Below are positions 15,939 to 26,471 of a stretch of DNA of 64,000 nucleotides, in pieces (position 1 is the stretch's first letter; each line of letters starts with the position of its first letter). Source of the stretch: Streptomyces olivaceus (GTDB taxonomy: Bacteria > Actinomycetota > Actinomycetes > Streptomycetales > Streptomycetaceae); the NCBI RefSeq assembly GCF_000721235.1, contig NZ_JOFH01000022.1, positions 1 to 64,000 of the forward strand, read 5' to 3'. A model generated the notes under the pieces. That model saw only the letters and a program-made list of their open reading frames with translations. It was not told the DNA's origin and searched no databases. Made by a program: the position numbers and the translations under genes.

Positions 15939-17741
15939 TCAGCCCCCGTACGCCCCGCTCGCCGTCAGCCTGAGGGCCGTGTCGATCAGGGGGACGTGGC
16001 TGAAGGCCTGGGGGAAGTTGCCGACCTGGCGCTTCAGGCGGGGGTCCCACTCCTCGGCCAGCAGACCGAGGTCGTTGCGCAGCGAGAGCAGTTTCTCGAA
16101 GAGCTTGCGCGCCTCGTCGACCCGCCCGATCATCGCCAGGTCGTCCGCCATCCAGAACGAGCAGGCGAGGAAGGCGCCCTCGTCGCCCGGCAGGCCGTCG
16201 ACGCCCTCGTCGTCGCCGTCCGTCGGGTAGCGCAGGATGAAGCCGTCCGACGTGGACAGCTCGCGCTGGATCGCCTCGATGGTGCCGATGACCCGCTTGT
16301 CGTCCGGCGGCAGGAAGCCCATCTGCGGGATCAGCAGCAGCGAGGCGTCCAGCTCACGGGAGCCGTAGGACTGCGTGAAGGTGTTGCGTTCCTTGTCGTA
16401 GCCCTTCTCGCACACGTCCCGGTGGATGTCGTCGCGCAGCTGCTTCCAGCGCTCCAGCGGGCCGTCGGCGTCGCCGGACTCGATCAGCTTGATGGTGCGG
16501 TCGACGGCGACCCAGGCCATCACCTTGGAGTGCACGAAGTGGCGGCGCGGACCGCGCACCTCCCAGATGCCCTCGTCCGGCTCGTTCCAGTGGTCCTCCA
16601 GGTAGCGGATCAGCTTCAGCTGGAGCACCGAGGCGTAGTCGTTGCGGGCCAGACCCGTCATGTGGGCCAGGTGCAGGGCCTCGGTGACCTCGCCGTAGAC
16701 GTCCAGCTGGAGCTGGTGCGCCGCGCCGTTGCCGACCCGGACCGGGGTGGAGTTCTCGTAGCCCGGCAGCCAGTCGAGCTCCGCCTCGCCCAGCTCGCGC
16801 TCGCCCGCGATGCCGTACATGATCTGCAGGTTCTCGGGGTCCCCGGCGACCGCGCGCAGCAGCCACTCGCGCCAGGCGCGGGCCTCCTCGCGGTAGCCGG
16901 TGCGCAGCAGCGAGGACAGCGTGATCGCCGCGTCGCGCAGCCACGTGTAGCGGTAGTCCCAGTTGCGCACCCCGCCGATCTCCTCCGGCAGGGAGGTGGT
17001 GGGCGCGGCCACGATGCCGCCGGTGGGGGCGTAGGTCAGCGCCTTCAGCGTGATCAGGGAGCGCACCACCGCCTCGCGGTAGGGGCCGTGGTACGTACAG
17101 TGCTCGACCCAGTCGCGCCAGAAGTCCTCGGTGGCCGTCAGGGACTGCTCCGGCTCGGGCAGCGCAGGCGGTTCCTTGTGCGAGGGCTCCCACGAGATGG
17201 TGAACGCGATCCGGTCACCCGGCGCGACCGTGAAGTCCGCGTACGTGGTCAGCGCCTCGCCGTAGGTCTCGGCCTCCGTGTCGAACCACACGGAGTCGGG
17301 CCCGGCGACGGCCACCGTGCGGCCCTCGTGCTTGTGCACCCACGGGACCACCCGGCCGTAGCTGAACCGCATGCGCAGCTCCGAGCGCATCGGCACCCGG
17401 CCGGAGACGCCCTCCACGATCCGGATCAGCTGCGGCGCGCCGTCGCGCGGCGGCATGAAATCGGTCACCCGGACGGTGCCGCGCGGGGTGTCCCACTCGG
17501 ACTCCAGGACCAGCGAGTCCCCGCGGTAGGTCCGCCGGGCCGCGGTGGGCGGCTCGGCGTCGGAGGCGTGGGCGGGACCGAGCCGCCAGAAGCCGTGCTC
17601 TTCGGTGCCGAGCAGGCCGGCGAAGATGGCATGCGAGTCGAAGCGGGGCAGGCACAGCCAATCGACTGTGCCGTCCCGGCAGACCAGCGCAGCGGTCTGC
17701 ATGTCTCCGATGAGTGCGTAGTCTTCGATGCGCCCGGCCAC
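15939..17741 (-). CDS. Glycoside hydrolase family 15 protein (glucoamylase/trehalase type)
   Basis: The 600-residue protein starts VAGRIEDYALIGDMQTAALV, the standard N-terminus of cytoplasmic actinobacterial GH15 enzymes. It has the (alpha/alpha)6-barrel blocks GGVRNWDYRYTWLRDAAITL, WLPGYENSTPVRVGNGAAHQ and LLAEEWDP. Characterised mycobacterial relatives are trehalases, others glucoamylase- or dextranase-like, so the substrate is not settled. GTG 17741 is chosen because GGAG precedes it by 6 bases; ATG 17777 would add 12 residues without a Shine-Dalgarno. There is no signal peptide, so it should act on an intracellular alpha-glucoside. Confidence 0.85.
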   Translation of the reverse strand: MAGRIEDYALIGDMQTAALVCRDGTVDWLCLPRFDSHAIFAGLLGTEEHGFWRLGPAHASDAEPPTAARRTYRGDSLVLESEWDTPRGTVRVTDFMPPRDGAPQLIRIVEGVSGRVPMRSELRMRFSYGRVVPWVHKHEGRTVAVAGPDSVWFDTEAETYGEALTTYADFTVAPGDRIAFTISWEPSHKEPPALPEPEQSLTATEDFWRDWVEHCTYHGPYREAVVRSLITLKALTYAPTGGIVAAPTTSLPEEIGGVRNWDYRYTWLRDAAITLSSLLRTGYREEARAWREWLLRAVAGDPENLQIMYGIAGERELGEAELDWLPGYENSTPVRVGNGAAHQLQLDVYGEVTEALHLAHMTGLARNDYASVLQLKLIRYLEDHWNEPDEGIWEVRGPRRHFVHSKVMAWVAVDRTIKLIESGDADGPLERWKQLRDDIHRDVCEKGYDKERNTFTQSYGSRELDASLLLIPQMGFLPPDDKRVIGTIEAIQRELSTSDGFILRYPTDGDDEGVDGLPGDEGAFLACSFWMADDLAMIGRVDEARKLFEKLLSLRNDLGLLAEEWDPRLKRQVGNFPQAFSHVPLIDTALRLTASGAYGG

Positions 17742-18360
17742 GTGCAACTCCAGTCGAACGGCCACGTCACCCCGCATGTGTCGGGGCGGTCGCTAGTGCG
17801 GTCAAGGGTGGGGTCAGGAAAGTGTGTGTGCAGAGGATGTGTGTCGAGAAATGCGGGTCGTGCGTCACATGAATGTCATGTGTCGTTGAGTCATGAAGCA
17901 AAGCAGCCGTCCGGCCGTGGAGCCAAACGCTGCGCCGCGAACGACGATTGGTGCGGTGCCGCGAACGACAGTTGTTGCTCAACGACCTGACGAGCTCTTG
18001 TAGTTCCGGTGCTGACGGGCGAGGGGTGGTGCCGCGTCGCCGGACGGGCTCGGCAGCGAACGTCCGAGCAGGATACGACGCACGTAGATGATCTGTGTGC
18101 CGCTCCCGGCAAGCGGGGTCCGCCGAACGAGTGACCACGGGGTGAGGAAAGTGTGACGCCCCCACCTGCGTGTCCGGATGTACGCGGAGGGTGGCCGGGA
18201 GCCGCCGCCCCGAGGCGCTGATACGCTGGTAGCCCGTGGACCGGTGGGAGAGAAACCCCGGAACCGCAGCGACGGCGCCGCCGACGACACCCGGGACGAC
18301 CGGGGCGGAGGACGAACGCACCGCACCCAAGACCGCGACCACGGGAGCCCCCTCTTGGCC
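17742..18360. other. Divergent control region GH15 / pyrG
   Basis: About 620 bases separate the divergent GH15 and pyrG genes. The GH15 side is AT-richer and carries a perfect palindrome (17866-17882) and a direct repeat of GCCGCGAACGAC (about 17934 and 17958). The pyrG side has GATACGCTGGTAG near 18218, a possible -10 region, followed by about 130 bases of leader. One pyrG-frame reading extends upstream into the leader but lacks a ribosome binding site. Confidence 0.6.
17866..17882. promoter_or_regulatory. Palindromic operator-like site upstream of GH15 gene
   Basis: CACATGA-ATG-TCATGTG is a perfect 7+7 inverted repeat with a 3-base spacer, 125 bases upstream of the GH15 start in an otherwise AT-richer intergenic region. 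The geometry suits a dimeric repressor, but I cannot name the protein. Confidence 0.45.
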
Positions 18361-20028
<1,668 letters not shown>

Positions 20029-20064
20029 CGGTCGGAGCAGCACAGGCACACCAGTTGTACGGTT

Positions 20065-20099
20065 GCCGGGGTCCGCGCACTCACGTCACGGGCCCCGGC
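20065..20099 (+). terminator. Hairpin after pyrG
   Basis: GCCGGGGTCC (20065-20074) pairs with GGGCCCCGGC (20090-20099), a 10-bp stem with one G-U pair and a 15-base loop, 37 bases after the pyrG stop. It could act as an attenuating terminator before the Nudix gene, which lies in the same direction. Confidence 0.6.
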
Positions 20100-20130
20100 T
20101 TTCGCGTACGTTCGAAAGGGCAGGTCAGGC

Positions 20131-20766
20131 ATGACGGGCAGGACGATCAAGGACACCGCCGAGGCGTGGGAGGTCCGGGGCACGCGGACCCCGTTCCAGG
20201 GCAAGAAGACCTCGGTCCGCACGGACGACGTGGTCATGCCCGACGGCTCCGTGGTGACCCGCGACTACCAGGTCCACCCCGGCTCCGTGGCCGTCCTCGC
20301 CCTGGACGACGCGGGCCGGGTCCTGGTCATCCGGCAGTACCGGCACCCCGTGCGCGAGAAGCTGTGGGAGATCCCGGCCGGGCTGCTCGACGTCCCCGGT
20401 GAGAACCCGCTGCACGCCGCCCAGCGCGAGCTGTACGAGGAGGCGCACGTCAAGGCCGAGGACTGGCGGGTGCTGACCGACGTCTACACCACCCCCGGCG
20501 GCTGCGACGAGGCCGTGCGGATCTTCCTCGCCCGCAACCTCTCCGAGGCCGAGGGCGAGCGCTTCGAGGTCGAGGACGAAGAGGCCGACATGGAGCTGGA
20601 GCGGGTGCCCGTCGCGGACCTGGTCCGGGGCGTGCTCGCGGGGGAGCTGCACAACAACTGCCTGGTGGTGGGCGTGCTCTCGCTGGTCGCGGCGGAACGG
20701 GGCGACGGTGTCGAGTCGCTGCGCCCGGCCGAGGCCCCGTGGCCGGCCCGCCCGTTCCAGGCGTAA
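20131..20766 (+). CDS. Nudix hydrolase, ADP-ribose pyrophosphatase type
   Basis: The 211-residue protein contains the Nudix box GLLDVPGENPLHAAQRELYEEAHV (about 88-111), matching Gx5Ex7REUxEExGU with the catalytic glutamates in place. The preceding IRQYRHPVREKLWEIPAG is characteristic of ADP-ribose pyrophosphatases, which split ADP-ribose to AMP and ribose 5-phosphate. It starts at ATG 20131, 100 bases after pyrG. Specificity is assigned from family resemblance only. Confidence 0.9.
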   Translation: MTGRTIKDTAEAWEVRGTRTPFQGKKTSVRTDDVVMPDGSVVTRDYQVHPGSVAVLALDDAGRVLVIRQYRHPVREKLWEIPAGLLDVPGENPLHAAQRELYEEAHVKAEDWRVLTDVYTTPGGCDEAVRIFLARNLSEAEGERFEVEDEEADMELERVPVADLVRGVLAGELHNNCLVVGVLSLVAAERGDGVESLRPAEAPWPARPFQA

Positions 20767-20870
20767 GCCGTTCCGTTCCAGGCGTGAGCTGTCCCGTTCC
20801 CGGCGTGAGCCGGCCCGTTCCAGCGCCCCGTCTCGGTCCGGCGTCCCGGCGAAGGTGACCCGTGCCGCCG
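20767..20870 (+). repeat. Degenerate short tandem repeats
   Basis: After the Nudix gene, GCCGTTCCGTTCCAGGCGTGA, GCTGTCCCGTTCCCGGCGTGA and GCCGGCCCGTTCCAG follow one another: three units of roughly 24 bases derived from the 3' end of the gene itself (CCGTTCCAGGCGTAA). It looks like slippage duplication of the gene's terminus. Confidence 0.55.
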
Positions 20871-21064
20871 CGCCCCGCGCCGGGCCTGCCTCGGGTCGCC
20901 TCGGGTGAGTCCCACCCTGCCGGTGTGACGATCGGTTGATCCGATCGGGGGATGTGCCCGTCGCGCTCCGCCAGGAACGTCGCAGAGCGTGAACTAGGCT
21001 CGGGAAACGCCCGAACCGGGGTTCCGGCGGGCGCCGGCGTGCGGTGGGATCGGGAGTGTGGCCC

Positions 21065-23101
21065 GTGACGGATCAGGCGGTGGACACGGACGGCGTGCGG
21101 CTGTCGGAGGACCCTGCTGAGGAGTGGCGGTTCCTGGGCCGTACCCGGGAGCTGAAGGAGCTGCGCGCCGACATCGAGCGCGCCGGCCTGGACACCCTCT
21201 CCGGACGCAAGGCCCCCCGCGCGCGTGTGCTGCTCATCGCGGGCCGGCCCGGCTCCGGCCGCACCGCGCTCGCCGAGGAACTCGCGGCCCGGGTCGCGGA
21301 CGACTACCCCGACGGCGTGCTGCGGGCCAGACTCAGCGAGCCGGACGGCACGCGCGTGCCGGTGGACCGGATCGCCCGCGAACTGCTCGCCGCACTGGAC
21401 CGGTCCGCGCCGCCCGGCGCCGACGAGGACGACCTCACCGATGTCCTGCGCACCGCCCTGGCCGACCGCAGGGTCCTGCTCCTGCTCGACGCCGCCGCCG
21501 ACGCCGAGCAGGTCGACGCCCTGCTGCCGGACACCCCGGACTGCCTGGCCGTCACCGTCGCCGAGGGCCCGCTGACCGGCATCGCGGACGTCCGCCCCTG
21601 CACCCTCGGGGGGCTGGACACCAAGTCGGCCGTGGAACTGCTGTCCCGGTACACCGGCTCGGTCCGCATCACCGTCGACCCGCGGGCCGCCGAGCAGCTG
21701 GTCGAGGTCTGCCAGGCCCAGCCCGCCGCGCTGACCCTGGCGGGCGGCTGGCTCGCCGCCCGACCCCAGGCGGCCGTCGCCGACCTCGCCAGACACGTCC
21801 ACGCCGAGAGCGACGAGAGCACCGCGCTCGGCCGCGTCTTCCGCCTCGTCTACGGCTCCCTGCCGAGCCCCGCCGCGCGGATGCTGCGCCTGCTCTCCCT
21901 CGCCCCCGCGGGCCTCGTCGACCCGCACACCGCCTCCGCGCTCGCCGGCTGCTCGCTGAGCGGCGCCCGCACCACCCTGGACGACTTCGTCGGCCTCGGG
22001 CTGCTGCGCGCGACCGGCTCCCCGCAGTCCGCGGCCCCCGAGTACGAGGTCCCCGGCTGCCTGCACGACCGGCTGAGCCGGCTCGCCCGCAAGCACGACC
22101 GGCCCGCCGAGCTGCAACTGGCCCGCGCCCGGATGCTGGAGCGGACGGTCCGGCTGCTCCAGTCCTGCCGGGCGGTCACCGAGACCGACAGCCCGCAGGC
22201 CCGCGAGAAGCTCCTCGCCACACCGCGCGACCTGCGCTTCCCGCATCCCAGGGCCGCCGCCGACTGGCTGCGCGCCCGGCGCCCCGCCCTGCTCGCCTCG
22301 GCCCGCCTCGCGGTCGCCGACGGAGAACTGGACACCCTCGCCCGCAGGCTGATGTCCCAGCTGGTGCGGGCCGTGGTGGCCCACTTCGGCACCCACGCGG
22401 CGGCCCCCGACCTGTACGGCATCCACCGCCTCGTGCTCGACGTGGCCGAACGCCGCGAACTGCCCCGCGAGAAGGCCGCGGCCCTGCTCAACCTCGCCGA
22501 CCTCGACGCCCGCACCGGCCGCACCACCGAGGCCCTGGTGCGCTACCGGGCCGCGCTGGACGCGGGACGCGAGGCGAACGACCCGTACGCGACCGGCCGC
22601 GCGATGGAATCCGTGGGCGGCGCCCACCTGGAACTGGGGGACTACGACCGCGCCGCCGACTGGTTCGGCCGGGCCCTCGCCCAGCGGCTGGCCCGGGACG
22701 AGCGGGCCGACGCCGCCCGGGTGTACGGGCGTATCGCCACCGCCCACACCTATGCCGGCCGCTACGGCGAGGCGGTGCGGGCCTGGCGCGCGGCGGTGGC
22801 CGGACACCGCAAGGGCGGCGACGTCGCCGCGCACGCGCGGTCGCTGTCCGAGCTGGCCCGGGTCCAGGAGTACGCCGGGCGGCCGGAGGAATCGCTGCGG
22901 ACCTGCCAGGAGGCCGTCGAATGGGCCCGCCGGGCCGAGGACGACCGGCTCCAGGCCGCCCTCCACCTGCGGCTCGCCGACACCTTCGACCGGCTCGGCG
23001 ATCCCGTCGCGGCCGGCCTGCAGCGGAGCACGGCCGAGCGCATGCTGAGGGAAGAACCCGATGATGCCTGCGAAACACGCGGCGCACCCGATGAAGATTG
23101 A
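21065..23101 (+). CDS. P-loop NTPase / tetratricopeptide repeat protein (AfsR-like, without DNA-binding domain)
   Basis: The 678-residue protein resembles the NB-ARC plus TPR half of AfsR/SARP regulators. A degenerate P-loop GRPGSGRTA lies near 59-67, a Walker-B-like VLLLLDAAAD follows, then a winged-helix-like region (about 270-340). A C-terminal array of TPR helices (about 480-660) includes LELGDYDRAADWFGRAL and TYAGRYGEAVRAWRAAV. It lacks the OmpR-type DNA-binding domain of true SARPs, so it is more likely a signalling scaffold or STAND ATPase. GTG 21065 has GGGAG at 9 bases; upstream GTGs at 21056 and 21044 are weaker. Confidence 0.82.
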   Translation: MTDQAVDTDGVRLSEDPAEEWRFLGRTRELKELRADIERAGLDTLSGRKAPRARVLLIAGRPGSGRTALAEELAARVADDYPDGVLRARLSEPDGTRVPVDRIARELLAALDRSAPPGADEDDLTDVLRTALADRRVLLLLDAAADAEQVDALLPDTPDCLAVTVAEGPLTGIADVRPCTLGGLDTKSAVELLSRYTGSVRITVDPRAAEQLVEVCQAQPAALTLAGGWLAARPQAAVADLARHVHAESDESTALGRVFRLVYGSLPSPAARMLRLLSLAPAGLVDPHTASALAGCSLSGARTTLDDFVGLGLLRATGSPQSAAPEYEVPGCLHDRLSRLARKHDRPAELQLARARMLERTVRLLQSCRAVTETDSPQAREKLLATPRDLRFPHPRAAADWLRARRPALLASARLAVADGELDTLARRLMSQLVRAVVAHFGTHAAAPDLYGIHRLVLDVAERRELPREKAAALLNLADLDARTGRTTEALVRYRAALDAGREANDPYATGRAMESVGGAHLELGDYDRAADWFGRALAQRLARDERADAARVYGRIATAHTYAGRYGEAVRAWRAAVAGHRKGGDVAAHARSLSELARVQEYAGRPEESLRTCQEAVEWARRAEDDRLQAALHLRLADTFDRLGDPVAAGLQRSTAERMLREEPDDACETRGAPDED

Positions 23102-23234
23102 TGCTTTGAAAGGCTAGACACAGAGAACGCCTTCATTAAACTGGCTCTGCCGCACATTGTCCTGCGGTCTCTCCCGGTGTGCCCGTGCTTGAGCGGGTAT
23201 GCCTTGAAACAGCCCATCCTCTGAGCCAAGGACC

Positions 23235-24359
23235 GTGATCCACGTGAAGGTCGGCATCCCCCGCGAGGTCAAGAACAACGAGTTCCGGGTGGCCATCACA
23301 CCCGCCGGCGTGCACGAACTGGTGCGTCACGGTCACCAGGTCGTCGTCGAGCGGGACGCCGGCGCCGGGTCCTCGATCCCCGACGCCGAGTACGTCGCCG
23401 CCGGCGCGCGGATACTCGACACCGCCGACGAGGTCTGGGCCACCGCCGACCTGCTCCTGAAGGTCAAGGAGCCGATCGCGCAGGAGTACCACCGCCTGCG
23501 CAAGGACCAGACCCTCTTCACCTATCTCCACCTGGCCGCGTCCAAGGAGTGCACGGACGCCCTCGTCGAGTCCGGCACCACCGCGATCGCCTACGAGACG
23601 GTCGAGCTGCCCGGCCGCGCCCTGCCCCTGCTGGCCCCGATGTCCGAGGTCGCGGGCCGGCTGGCCCCCCAGGTCGGCGCCTACCACCTGATGGCGGCCA
23701 ACGGCGGCCGCGGCGTGCTGCCCGGCGGAGTCCCCGGCGTCCTGGCCGGCCGTGCCGTCGTCATCGGCGGCGGGGTCTCCGGCTGGAACGCCGCGCAGAT
23801 CGCCATCGGCATGGGCTTCCACGTGACCCTGCTCGACAAGGACATCAACAAGCTCAAGGAGGCCGACAAGGTCTTCGGCACCAAGGTCCAGACCGTCGTC
23901 TCCAACGCCTTCGAGCTGGAGAAGGCCTGCCTGGAGGCCGACCTGGTGATCGGCGCCGTACTGGTCCCGGGCGCCAAGGCGCCGAAGCTGGTCACCAACG
24001 AACTGGTGTCCCGGATGAAGCCCGGAAGTGTCCTTGTCGACATCGCGATCGACCAGGGCGGCTGCTTCGAGGACTCCCACCCCACCACGCACGCCGAGCC
24101 GACCTTCCCGGTCCACCACTCGGTCTTCTACTGCGTCGCCAACATGCCCGGCGCGGTGCCCAACACCTCCACCTACGCGCTGACCAACGCCACGCTGCCG
24201 TACATCGTCGAACTGGCCGACCACGGCTGGGTCGACGCGCTGCGCCGCGACCCCGCGCTGGCCAGGGGTCTCAACACCCATGACGGCAAGGTCGTTTACA
24301 AGGAGGTCGCCGAGGCGCACGGCCTGGAGCACGTCGGACTCGCCTCGCTGCTCGCCTGA
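23235..24359 (+). CDS. ald: Alanine dehydrogenase
   Basis: The 374-residue NAD-dependent enzyme interconverts L-alanine and pyruvate plus ammonia. Family features are KVGIPREVKNNEFRVAITP at the start, the catalytic His in LFTYLHLAASKE (about 99), the Rossmann motif GGGVSGWNAAQIAIGMG (about 178) and DIAIDQGGCFEDSHPTTH. GTG 23235 gives the expected MIHVKVGIP; a second in-frame GTG is at 23244. In Streptomyces it supports alanine catabolism and sporulation. A very strong terminator follows 70 bases after the stop. Confidence 0.95.
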   Translation: MIHVKVGIPREVKNNEFRVAITPAGVHELVRHGHQVVVERDAGAGSSIPDAEYVAAGARILDTADEVWATADLLLKVKEPIAQEYHRLRKDQTLFTYLHLAASKECTDALVESGTTAIAYETVELPGRALPLLAPMSEVAGRLAPQVGAYHLMAANGGRGVLPGGVPGVLAGRAVVIGGGVSGWNAAQIAIGMGFHVTLLDKDINKLKEADKVFGTKVQTVVSNAFELEKACLEADLVIGAVLVPGAKAPKLVTNELVSRMKPGSVLVDIAIDQGGCFEDSHPTTHAEPTFPVHHSVFYCVANMPGAVPNTSTYALTNATLPYIVELADHGWVDALRRDPALARGLNTHDGKVVYKEVAEAHGLEHVGLASLLA

Positions 24360-24430
24360 GCCGCGCGGCCGGTAAGTCGGTAAGTCATCACCCGGGAAAG
24401 GCGATACGTCAACAGGCGCCGTCAACCCAG

Positions 24431-24473
24431 CACACCCGGCCGGACCTTGCCCGACAAGGTCCGGCCGGGTGTG
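24431..24473 (+). terminator. Perfect 19-bp hairpin terminator after ald
   Basis: CACACCCGGCCGGACCTTG (24431-24449) and its exact complement (24455-24473) flank a 5-base loop CCCGA. The stem is flawless, 70 bases downstream of ald. It isolates ald from the segregation operon that follows. Confidence 0.93.
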
Positions 24474-24627
24474 TGTATGGTCACTTTGCGATGCTCGGTC
24501 AACTCGTCTCGAACGTAACGTCTTCAACCGATTCGTACAGCGGTGAAACCTGCTGTGCGACGGCCGTACGCCCTTGACAGGGGGATGTTCCATTGCCGAC
24601 ACATCGGGCCGGGTCCGGCGGATTGTG

Positions 24628-24657
24628 TTGCTGCGGACGGCCGACACGCCATAGAGT
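24628..24657 (+). promoter_or_regulatory. Predicted promoter of the parA-scp operon
   Basis: TTGCTG (24628-24633) and TAGAGT (24652-24657) with an 18-base spacer fit the Streptomyces vegetative pattern TTGACR-N16-18-TAGRRT. They lie 73 bases before the start of the parA-like gene. A second TTGACA at 24574 has no good -10. The rest of the 370-base gap between ald and this gene shows nothing else I can name. Confidence 0.5.
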
Positions 24658-24729
24658 CGCCGAACGTCGGCATGGTGCCACGCTGACCTGTCTAGAAGTT
24701 CCCTGGTCACCAAGGAGGTAAGACGACTT

Positions 24730-25902
24730 GTGAATGAGTCGACATTTACTCCCGGGGGTGGTCAACCAGGAATGCCTGCACGGGCCCACAGCCCCGGGCG
24801 TCTCGAGGCTGTCGGCTCCGTCGCTGTACGCACCCACGCAGCCGCCCACCCGAGTCCGCAGGCAACTCGGTCAGTACACATGAGTATGGATGGCCAACAC
24901 GTGAACGCCATGGCCGGCGACGGAAGTGGCGCGCCCCGCAACCACTTCGCCGACTACGACGAACTGCCCGAGGGGCATTTCTACGACCCGGACGCGGAGT
25001 ACGAACCGGATCCCGAGTACGCCGCCACGCTCGCGCCCGACGCGGCCCGCCAGCGCCGTGAGCGCATCGGGCCCACCGGACGCCCGCTGCCGTACTTCCC
25101 GATCCCGGGCCCGCTGACCGAACACGGCCCCGCGAAGATCATCGCGATGTGCAACCAGAAGGGCGGCGTGGGCAAGACCACGTCGACCATCAACCTGGGT
25201 GCCGCGCTCGCCGAGTACGGGCGCCGGGTGCTGCTCGTCGACTTCGACCCGCAGGGCGCGCTGTCGGTCGGACTCGGCGTCAACCCGATGGAGCTCGACC
25301 TCACCGTCTACAACCTGCTCATGGAGCGGGGCATGGCGGCCGACGAGGTGCTGCTGAAGACCGCGGTCCCCAACATGGACCTGCTGCCCAGCAACATCGA
25401 CCTGTCGGCGGCCGAGGTGCAGCTGGTGAGCGAGGTCGCGCGCGAGTCCACGCTGCAGCGGGCGCTCAAGCCGCTCATGGACGACTACGACTACATCGTG
25501 ATCGACTGCCAGCCCTCGCTCGGCCTGCTCACGGTCAACGCGCTCACCGCCGCGCACAAGGTGATCGTGCCGCTGGAGTGCGAGTTCTTCGCGCTGCGCG
25601 GTGTGGCGCTGCTGACCGAGACGATCGAGAAGGTGCAGGAGCGGCTCAACCCCGACCTGGAGCTCGACGGCATCCTCGCCACGATGTACGACTCGCGCAC
25701 GGTGCACAGCCGTGAGGTGCTCGCGCGTGTCGTCGAGGCGTTCGACGACCACGTCTACCACACGGTCATCGGGCGCACGGTCCGCTTCCCGGAGACCACG
25801 GTCGCCGGTGAGCCGATCACCACGTACGCCTCCAACTCCGTCGGGGCCGCCGCCTACCGCCAGCTCGCCAGGGAGGTGCTCGCCCGGTGTCACGCCGAGT
25901 GA
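24730..25902 (+). CDS. ParA/Soj-family chromosome partitioning ATPase
   Basis: The 390-residue protein has about 130 poorly ordered N-terminal residues, then a ParA core. The deviant Walker A is KGGVGKTTSTINLG (144 on), followed by LLVDFDPQGALSVGLG and the switch region DYIVIDCQPSLGLLTVNAL. It is not the oriC-proximal parA; it heads the scpA-scpB operon, as the corresponding gene does in mycobacteria. AAGGAGGT lies 11 bases before GTG 24730. A shorter in-frame form could start at ATG 24880. It probably acts with the kleisin complex or in positioning, which is inferred from the operon. Confidence 0.88.
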   Translation: MNESTFTPGGGQPGMPARAHSPGRLEAVGSVAVRTHAAAHPSPQATRSVHMSMDGQHVNAMAGDGSGAPRNHFADYDELPEGHFYDPDAEYEPDPEYAATLAPDAARQRRERIGPTGRPLPYFPIPGPLTEHGPAKIIAMCNQKGGVGKTTSTINLGAALAEYGRRVLLVDFDPQGALSVGLGVNPMELDLTVYNLLMERGMAADEVLLKTAVPNMDLLPSNIDLSAAEVQLVSEVARESTLQRALKPLMDDYDYIVIDCQPSLGLLTVNALTAAHKVIVPLECEFFALRGVALLTETIEKVQERLNPDLELDGILATMYDSRTVHSREVLARVVEAFDDHVYHTVIGRTVRFPETTVAGEPITTYASNSVGAAAYRQLAREVLARCHAE

Positions 25903-26453
25903 GTCTGCCGGGGGCCGACGAACTCTTCCGTACGACAGGGGGTATGGCGCTGCAGGCGTCCACCCCGCGGCGCACGGCCAACGGGGAAGCCCGGGTGCCG
26001 GGACCGGCGGGGGAGAGCGACCGGGCCGCCGCCGAGGACACGCCCCCGTCGGTGCCCGCGCAGGGCGGTGACGGCGAGGGCACGGAACACGCCGCGGCGG
26101 ACGCGGAGCCGGGCACGGCGGGCGAGCCGCGCAGCCGGGGCGCGGACGGCGCCGCACGGGTCCCGGGCGCGGGCGCGCCGGAGGGTTCCGCTGCCGCGGC
26201 CCAGCCGCGCAAGCGCGGACGGTCCCCCTCGCGCCGCCCCAGCGGACGCGAGCGCCACGACGAGAAGATCACCGTGTACGTCTCCGCCGAGGAGCTGATG
26301 GACCTGGAGCACGCCCGTCTGGTGCTCCGGGGCGAGCACGGCCTGGCCGTCGACCGCGGCCGCATCGTCCGCGAGGCGGTCGCCGTGGTCCTCGCCGATC
26401 TGGAGAGCCGCGGAGACGCCAGCATCCTCGTACGACGGCTGCGCGGGCGGTAG
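25887..26453 (+). CDS. Conserved hypothetical protein with RHH-like C-terminus
   Basis: The 188-residue protein has a long low-complexity Ala/Gly/Pro/Glu linker (about 25-120) and a conserved C-terminal 65 residues. HDEKITVYVSAEELMDLEHAR followed by LAVDRGRIVREAVAVVLADL is a short beta strand plus two helices, like a ribbon-helix-helix DNA-binding fold. GTG 25887 overlaps the end of the parA-like gene by 16 bases and is preceded by GGGAGG. Its place between a ParA-type ATPase and scpA suggests a ParB-like or centromere-binding partner; that role is inferred. Confidence 0.72.
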   Translation: MSRRVSLPGADELFRTTGGMALQASTPRRTANGEARVPGPAGESDRAAAEDTPPSVPAQGGDGEGTEHAAADAEPGTAGEPRSRGADGAARVPGAGAPEGSAAAAQPRKRGRSPSRRPSGRERHDEKITVYVSAEELMDLEHARLVLRGEHGLAVDRGRIVREAVAVVLADLESRGDASILVRRLRGR

Positions 26454-26471
26454 CGGTAGCCTGCGGAGGCC

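Noticed and set aside
13923..17990. A 1355-codon open frame on the plus strand across the PucR and GH15 genes
   Set aside because: It is antisense to two well-supported genes; long antisense frames are an artefact of high third-position GC, and its translation is Arg/Pro/Gly-rich with no domain.
18178..18360. N-terminal extension of pyrG by 61 codons
   Set aside because: The normal CTP synthase N-terminus begins at ATG 18361; the upstream part is low complexity and contains the likely promoter.
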